Part shown: positions 5,802-8,747 of the stretch, in pieces
Position numbering within the stretch: position 1 is the first letter of the stretch
Layout of the letters: each line of letters starts with the position of its first letter
NCBI GenBank assembly: GCA_030609125.1
Contig: JAUWCW010000069.1
Location: 1 to 8,747, forward strand
Length of the DNA: 8,747 nucleotides
Direction: 5' to 3'
DNA from: JAUWCW01 sp030609125 [NCBI: Candidatus Rokuibacteriota bacterium]
GTDB lineage: Bacteria; JAUVQV01
The notes under the pieces: generated by a model
The model's database searches: none
Told to the model about the DNA's origin: nothing
What the model saw: only the letters and a program-made list of their open reading frames with translations
Translations under genes and position numbers: made by a program

Positions 5802-6827
5802 ATGGAACACCACGAAGCCATAACGCCGGAGCGCGTCAGCGAGGACGTCCCGTACGAGAACACCCTGCGCCCGACGAGCTTTGACGAGTACGTCGGCCAG
5901 GAGTCGATCAAGGACAACCTCAAGGTCTTCATCGCCGCCGCGAAGGAGCGGGGCGAACCGCTCGACCACTGCCTCCTCTACGGCCCCCCGGGCCTGGGCA
6001 AGACGACGCTGGCCAACATCATCGCCAAAGAGATGGGGGCCGGCATCCGCTCCACCTCCGGGCCCGTCATCGAGCGCGCCGGCGACCTGGCGGCGATCCT
6101 GACGAACCTCGATCCCCACGACGTGCTCTTCATCGACGAGATCCACCGCCTCTCCAGCGTCGTGGAGGAGATCCTCTACCCGGCGATGGAGGACTTCAAG
6201 ATCGACATCATCATCGGCCAGGGCCCCAGCGCCCGCACCGTCAAGCTCGACCTGCCGCCCTTCACCCTGGTGGGGGCGACGACGCGCGCGGGCCTTCTCA
6301 CCTCGCCCCTACGCGACCGCTTCGGCGTCGTCAACCGTCTCAGCTTCTACAGCAGCGAGGAGCTCGGCCGGATCCTGGAGCGCTCCGCCGTCCTCCTCGA
6401 CGTCGCCCACGAAAAGGACGGCATCGAGGAGATCGCCCGGCGCTCCCGCGGCACGCCCCGCATCGCCAACCGCCTCCTGCGGCGCGTGCGCGATTTCGCC
6501 CAGGTCGATCACGGCGGGAGGATCACCCGGGAGGTCGCCGACGCCGCCCTCGCGCGCCTCGAAGTGGACAGCGTCGGCTTCGACTCCATGGACCGCAGCC
6601 TCCTGCTCGTCATCATCGAGAAGTTCGGCGGCGGCCCCGTCGGTCTCGATACGCTGGCAGCGGCGCTCTCGGAGGAGAGGGACACCATCGAAGACGTCTA
6701 TGAGCCCTACCTTCTGCAGCAGGGCTACCTCAAGCGCACCCCCCGGGGCCGCGTGGCCACCCCGCAGGCCTACCGCCACTTCGACCGCACCCCCCCCCAG
6801 GGCTCGGAGCAGGCGAAGCTCTTCTGA
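5802..6827 (+). CDS. ruvB: Holliday junction DNA helicase motor RuvB
   Basis: A 341-residue AAA+ ATPase that forms hexamers on two arms of a RuvA-bound junction and pulls DNA through to move the branch point. Motifs in order: [11 protein letters not shown] (23-33), Walker [10 protein letters not shown] (61-69), [18 protein letters not shown] (83-100), Walker [11 protein letters not shown] (108-117), sensor 1 GATTRAG (158-164), the Arg-finger segment SPLRDRFG (168-175), sensor 2 in [17 protein letters not shown], and the C-terminal winged-helix DNA-binding domain with [16 protein letters not shown]. Length matches the family (about 335-350). There is no ribosome binding site before the ATG, though the first Met is positioned as in other RuvB proteins. 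Unlike the common arrangement it is 2.6 kb from ruvA. A run of nine C (6790-6798) sits near the 3' end, and queH follows after 5 bases. Confidence 0.97.
   Translation: MEHHEAITPERVSEDVPYENTLRPTSFDEYVGQESIKDNLKVFIAAAKERGEPLDHCLLYGPPGLGKTTLANIIAKEMGAGIRSTSGPVIERAGDLAAILTNLDPHDVLFIDEIHRLSSVVEEILYPAMEDFKIDIIIGQGPSARTVKLDLPPFTLVGATTRAGLLTSPLRDRFGVVNRLSFYSSEELGRILERSAVLLDVAHEKDGIEEIARRSRGTPRIANRLLRRVRDFAQVDHGGRITREVADAALARLEVDSVGFDSMDRSLLLVIIEKFGGGPVGLDTLAAALSEERDTIEDVYEPYLLQQGYLKRTPRGRVATPQAYRHFDRTPPQGSEQAKLF
6790..6798 (+). repeat. Run of nine C near the 3' end of ruvB
   Basis: The run encodes part of RTPPQ shortly before the RuvB stop. The -1 frame after the run is open through to the queH ATG and is in frame with queH, so a slip there would join the two proteins. 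Confidence 0.9.
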
Positions 6828-6832
6828 AGGGC

Positions 6833-7384
6833 ATGAAGAACCTCTACCTTCACATCTGCTGCGCGCCCTGCTCGGCCTGGTCGGTGCCGGCACTGCGGGA
6901 AGAGGGCTTCCAGGTGAGGGGCTATTTTTACAACCCCAACATCCACCCCTTCTCCGAGTACCTGCGCCGCTCCGAGGCGCTCAGCAGCTACCAGTCGGAC
7001 CTGGGGATCGACATCGACTACGCGCGGGACTACCGCCCCGAGGAGTACTTCATCGCCGTCATCGACAGCCTCGACGAGCGCTGCCGCCACTGCTACGAGC
7101 TGCGCCTGCGCTCCACGGCCCGCGAGGCACGGCGCCGCAAGTCCGACGCCTTCTCGACGACCCTGCTTTTCAGCGTCTACCAGAAGCACGATCTGCTGCG
7201 CGAGGCGGGCGAGCGCATCGGCAAGGAGGAGGGAGTCCCCTTTCTCTACCGCGACCTGCGCCCCGGCTGGGAAGAGGGGGGCCGCAGCTACCGTGAAACC
7301 GGCCTCTACCGCCAGAACTACTGCGGCTGCATCTTCTCTGAAAAGGAGCGCATCGAGCACAAGCTCATGCGCAATAAGGGATAA
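6833..7384 (+). CDS. queH: Epoxyqueuosine reductase QueH (DUF208)
   Basis: A 183-residue member of the QueH family, the non-homologous replacement for QueG, which reduces epoxyqueuosine to queuosine in the anticodon of tRNAs with GUN anticodons. All family hallmarks are present: HICCAPC (Cys9, Cys10, Cys13), YNPNIHPFSEYLRR (33-46), RCRHCYELRL (Cys84, Cys87), STTLLFSVYQKHD (108-120), YRDLRPGWEEGGRSYRE (139-155) and LYRQNYCGCIFSE (Cys164, Cys166). The vicinal Cys pair and the CxxC match the iron-sulfur ligands described for Thermotoga QueH. The start is 5 bases after ruvB; GAAGGG (6826-6831) is too close to the ATG to be a good binding site, so translation is probably coupled to ruvB. Queuosine genes near ruvB are known elsewhere (ruvAB-queA-tgt). 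No queA or tgt is in the window. Confidence 0.95.
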   Translation: MKNLYLHICCAPCSAWSVPALREEGFQVRGYFYNPNIHPFSEYLRRSEALSSYQSDLGIDIDYARDYRPEEYFIAVIDSLDERCRHCYELRLRSTAREARRRKSDAFSTTLLFSVYQKHDLLREAGERIGKEEGVPFLYRDLRPGWEEGGRSYRETGLYRQNYCGCIFSEKERIEHKLMRNKG

Positions 7385-7416
7385 CAAGCGGGGCCTGCCG
7401 CCCGTTTACGAAAATC

Positions 7417-8124
7417 ATGATCGACCTGCACTCCCACATCCTCCCCGGACTGGACCACGGCGCCCGCGACTGGGACGAGGCGCTCGAGATGTGCCGCATC
7501 GCCGTCGACGACGGCATCACCACGATGGCGGCCACGCCCCACGTGAGCGAAATCTACCCGAACAGCATCGAGAGCATCCTCGAGGCCGTCGAGGAGCTGC
7601 AGCAGCGTCTCGAGGACGCCGGCCTCCCCCTCGAGATCGTCGGGGGAGGGGACTATCACATCAGGCCCGACCTGGCACGCGGGAATGTCCTCACCCTCAA
7701 CGAAAACGGCCGCTACTTCCTCCTGGAGTTCCCCTACCACGTCATCCCGCCCAACTCGGAATACTTCGTTGAAATACTCGTCAAGAGAGGGATCGTCCCG
7801 ATCGTGACCCACCCGGAGCGCATAGAGACCCTCCACGGACGGGAGCGGAAGCTGGGAGCGATGATCGAAAAGGGGGCCCTGGTGCAGGTCACCGCCGGGA
7901 GCCTCGCCGGCGAGTTCGGCCCCGGGTGCCTGCGGAGCGCCGTCAGGATGCTGAAAAAAGGCTGGGTGCACCTCCTCGCCACCGACGCGCACTGGGTCGA
8001 CGAACGCCCGCCCGTGCTCTCTGAAGGGAGGAGGGCGGCCGCAGCGGTTGTCGGCGAGGACGCGGCGCGAAAGCTCGTCGAGGACAACCCCCGGGCCATC
8101 ATCGAAGGCCGCGACCTCGCATAA
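7417..8124 (+). CDS. cpsB: CpsB/CapC-type PHP-domain tyrosine-protein phosphatase
   Basis: A 235-residue PHP-fold metal-dependent phosphatase (pneumococcal CpsB, about 243; Bacillus YwqE). Family members dephosphorylate the bacterial tyrosine kinase that controls polymerisation and export of capsule or exopolysaccharide. The start MIDLHSHILPG gives His5 and His7; TPH gives His42; THPER gives His132; and ATDAHW gives Asp190 and His192, which are expected metal ligands. RPP and NPRAIIEG near the C terminus are also family-typical. Two ligand positions look changed: the Asp of the usual DDG is His14 (DHG), and the usual Glu of GAEIY is Asp79 (GGDYH). No ribosome binding site is visible before the ATG, although the first residues are those of the family. 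It lies 32 bases after queH, and the sugar-nucleotide genes upstream fit a role in surface polysaccharide. Confidence 0.88.
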   Translation: MIDLHSHILPGLDHGARDWDEALEMCRIAVDDGITTMAATPHVSEIYPNSIESILEAVEELQQRLEDAGLPLEIVGGGDYHIRPDLARGNVLTLNENGRYFLLEFPYHVIPPNSEYFVEILVKRGIVPIVTHPERIETLHGRERKLGAMIEKGALVQVTAGSLAGEFGPGCLRSAVRMLKKGWVHLLATDAHWVDERPPVLSEGRRAAAAVVGEDAARKLVEDNPRAIIEGRDLA

Positions 8125-8145
8125 CAGCCGGGGCTGAACGCGGTA

Positions 8146-8167
8146 GCCGCAGGCTTCAGCCTGCGGC
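8146..8167. repeat. 10-bp perfect inverted repeat after the phosphatase gene
   Basis: GCCGCAGGCT and AGCCTGCGGC are separated by TC, so as RNA they form a tight hairpin. No T tract follows, so an intrinsic terminator is unlikely. Sequences of this kind are frequent dispersed repeats in environmental genomes (recollection); only one copy is here. Confidence 0.6.
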
Positions 8168-8179
8168 CGCCACCCTGTC

Positions 8180-8201
8180 ATCCCGAGCAAGGTCGAGGGA
8201 T
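8180..8201. repeat. Imperfect inverted repeat of a common dispersed type
   Basis: ATCCC (8180-8184) and GGGAT (8197-8201) flank a 12-base centre that can add a GA/TC pair. With its flanks (GTCATCCCGAG... and GAGGGATCTGA) it resembles the widespread GTCAT-CC-GAG...GGATCT repeat of environmental bacterial genomes, by recollection. Confidence 0.45.
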
Positions 8202-8243
8202 CTGACGCGTCCTCAGCACAAACCCCACGATCTGACGCATCCT
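8199..8243. repeat. Pair of 15-base direct repeats, 30-base period
   Basis: GATCTGACGCGTCCT (8199-8213) and GATCTGACGCATCCT (8229-8243) match at 14 of 15 positions. The first copy overlaps the end of the preceding inverted repeat. There are only two copies and no array, so this is not CRISPR. Confidence 0.6.
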
Positions 8244-8263
8244 GGATCCTTCATTTCCGGGCC

Positions 8264-8309
8264 CCGGCTGCTTGAAGGCGGATGATCGGGGGGGTCGGGG
8301 GGCAGCCGG
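8264..8309. repeat. 8-bp inverted repeat with G-rich loop before the mntA promoter
   Basis: CCGGCTGC (8264-8271) pairs with GCAGCCGG (8302-8309) across 30 bases. The loop holds G7 (8288-8294) and the right arm begins within G6 (8297-8302). The right arm ends five bases before the extended -10 element. Confidence 0.45.
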
Positions 8310-8313
8310 CATC

Positions 8314-8322
8314 TGATATACT
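8314..8322 (+). promoter_or_regulatory. Extended -10 promoter for mntA
   Basis: TGATATACT at 8314-8322 fits the extended -10 form TGnTATAAT with one mismatch. There is no clear -35, which extended -10 promoters can do without. Initiation near 8329 would give a leader of about 80 bases. Confidence 0.5.
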
Positions 8323-8407
8323 GAAAAACAGGTTTCTTTCGTCGGGATCGTGCCAGACGAATGTCGCCTTGAAGCGTGTGCGGTCAGGGATGAAGCAGGG
8401 AAAAGGC

Positions 8408-8747
8408 ATGAGGCATCAAGCCAGTGACGACATGGCGCGTATCCTGGCGGAGAAGGGGACTGAGGTCTTCGCACGGTTCCCGGTAGTGTGTGCCTACGTC
8501 TACGGCAGTGTGGCCAGAGGGGATGCCTGGGCGGGAAGCGACCTGGACCTGGCGGTTCTGTTCGCCGGGGATGTTCCGCTGGAAGAGTATCAGCGGTATG
8601 AGGTGGCGATCGGCCTCGCTACGGACCGTCTTCGCCCTGGAGTTGATAGCGACGTGAGGGCCCTCAATACGCTCCCACTGGTAATGCAGGGGCGTGTGGT
8701 TACCGAGGGCATTCTTGTCTACCGCGGGGATGACGCGGCGCGGGTGG
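8408..8747 (+). CDS. mntA: MntA-type minimal nucleotidyltransferase, probable type VII antitoxin, cut by the window end
   Basis: The frame is open from the ATG to the last base (113 codons plus one base). It shows the minimal nucleotidyltransferase motif GSVARGDAWAGSDLDLAV, that is GS-x10-DxD with Gly33, Ser34, Asp45 and Asp47. A third acidic residue, probably Asp82, lies in VDSDVRALNTLP, and the family-typical EGILVYRGDDAARV follows. MntA proteins neutralise the HepT RNase by adding AMP units to it; HepT is usually encoded next door, and here it would lie beyond the right edge. AGGGA (8397-8401) six bases upstream supports the start at 8408; an in-frame ATG at 8390 and another at 8432 are alternatives. 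Codon choice (more GTG, GTT, AGT) looks less GC-biased than in the neighbours, which would fit horizontal acquisition. An orphan nucleotidyltransferase is the other reading. Confidence 0.82.
   Translation, partial: MRHQASDDMARILAEKGTEVFARFPVVCAYVYGSVARGDAWAGSDLDLAVLFAGDVPLEEYQRYEVAIGLATDRLRPGVDSDVRALNTLPLVMQGRVVTEGILVYRGDDAARV

Noticed and set aside
7391-7407. GGGC/GCCC hairpin between queH and the phosphatase gene as a terminator
   Set aside because: The stem has only four pairs and the T tract is three bases, too weak to call.
8146-8167. Intrinsic terminator of the phosphatase gene
   Set aside because: The hairpin is strong but is followed by CGCCACCC, with no T run.
7318-8190. Antisense ORF (290 codons) opposite the phosphatase gene
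   Set aside because: Mirrors the phosphatase codons and has no domain signature.
8199-8243. Start of a CRISPR array
   Set aside because: Only two imperfect 15-base units with 15 bases between them, no further copies and no cas gene.
8178-8474. Antisense ORF (98 codons) over the repeat-rich gap
   Set aside because: Pro/Ser/Arg-rich, no family resemblance, and it runs into the mntA coding sequence.
1-8747. tRNA, rRNA or known riboswitch
   Set aside because: The intergenic gaps are short and I saw no cloverleaf, conserved rRNA block or riboswitch core in them.

Overview
The window is a GC-rich stretch of bacterial chromosome (roughly two thirds G+C by eye). All genes I can support lie on the + strand. 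The proteins (type IV pilus retraction ATPase, YebC, RuvCAB, QueH, a WbpA-type dehydrogenase with an SDR epimerase, a CpsB-type phosphatase) and the C-rich hairpin repeat at about 5705-5738 suggest a pilus-bearing, polysaccharide-producing Gram-negative-type bacterium. Desulfobacterota (old Deltaproteobacteria) or Nitrospirota is my best guess; this is an inference, not shown by any marker gene.

Layout. 1-84: C-terminal tail of an unidentified gene. 100-1281: pilT. 1350-3239: yebC, ruvC and ruvA, tightly packed, with ruvC and ruvA overlapping by 4 bases. 3240-3376: AT-rich intergenic stretch with a candidate promoter. 3377-5670: a nucleotide-sugar dehydrogenase and an SDR epimerase, probably one operon. 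5671-5801: a C-rich hairpin repeat, a candidate terminator overlapping it, and a candidate promoter. 5802-7384: ruvB and queH, 5 bases apart. 7417-8124: a CpsB/CapC-type PHP phosphatase. 8125-8407: intergenic stretch full of small inverted and direct repeats, ending in an extended -10 promoter. 8408-end: the 5' part of a MntA-type minimal nucleotidyltransferase, probably the antitoxin of a HepT/MntA (type VII) toxin-antitoxin pair whose partner lies outside the window.

How the genes fit together. RuvA, RuvB and RuvC form the Holliday-junction branch-migration and resolution machine, and YebC is a frequent upstream neighbour of ruvC. Here the usual ruvCAB order is split: about 2.3 kb of sugar-nucleotide genes sits between ruvA and ruvB, and ruvB appears to have its own promoter and an essentially leaderless start. 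The dehydrogenase and epimerase are the pair expected to make a UDP-HexNAc uronic acid, and the CpsB-type phosphatase two genes later is a typical regulator of capsule or exopolysaccharide export, so a surface-polysaccharide theme is woven through the recombination genes. QueH belongs to queuosine tRNA modification; que genes next to ruvB are also known in other bacteria (ruvAB-queA-tgt).

I see no wholly new system. The most unusual points are the split ruv cluster, two mutually exclusive hairpins before ruvB, a run of nine C near the ruvB 3' end from which a -1 slip would read in frame into queH, two changed metal-ligand positions in the PHP phosphatase, and the edge-truncated mntA gene.
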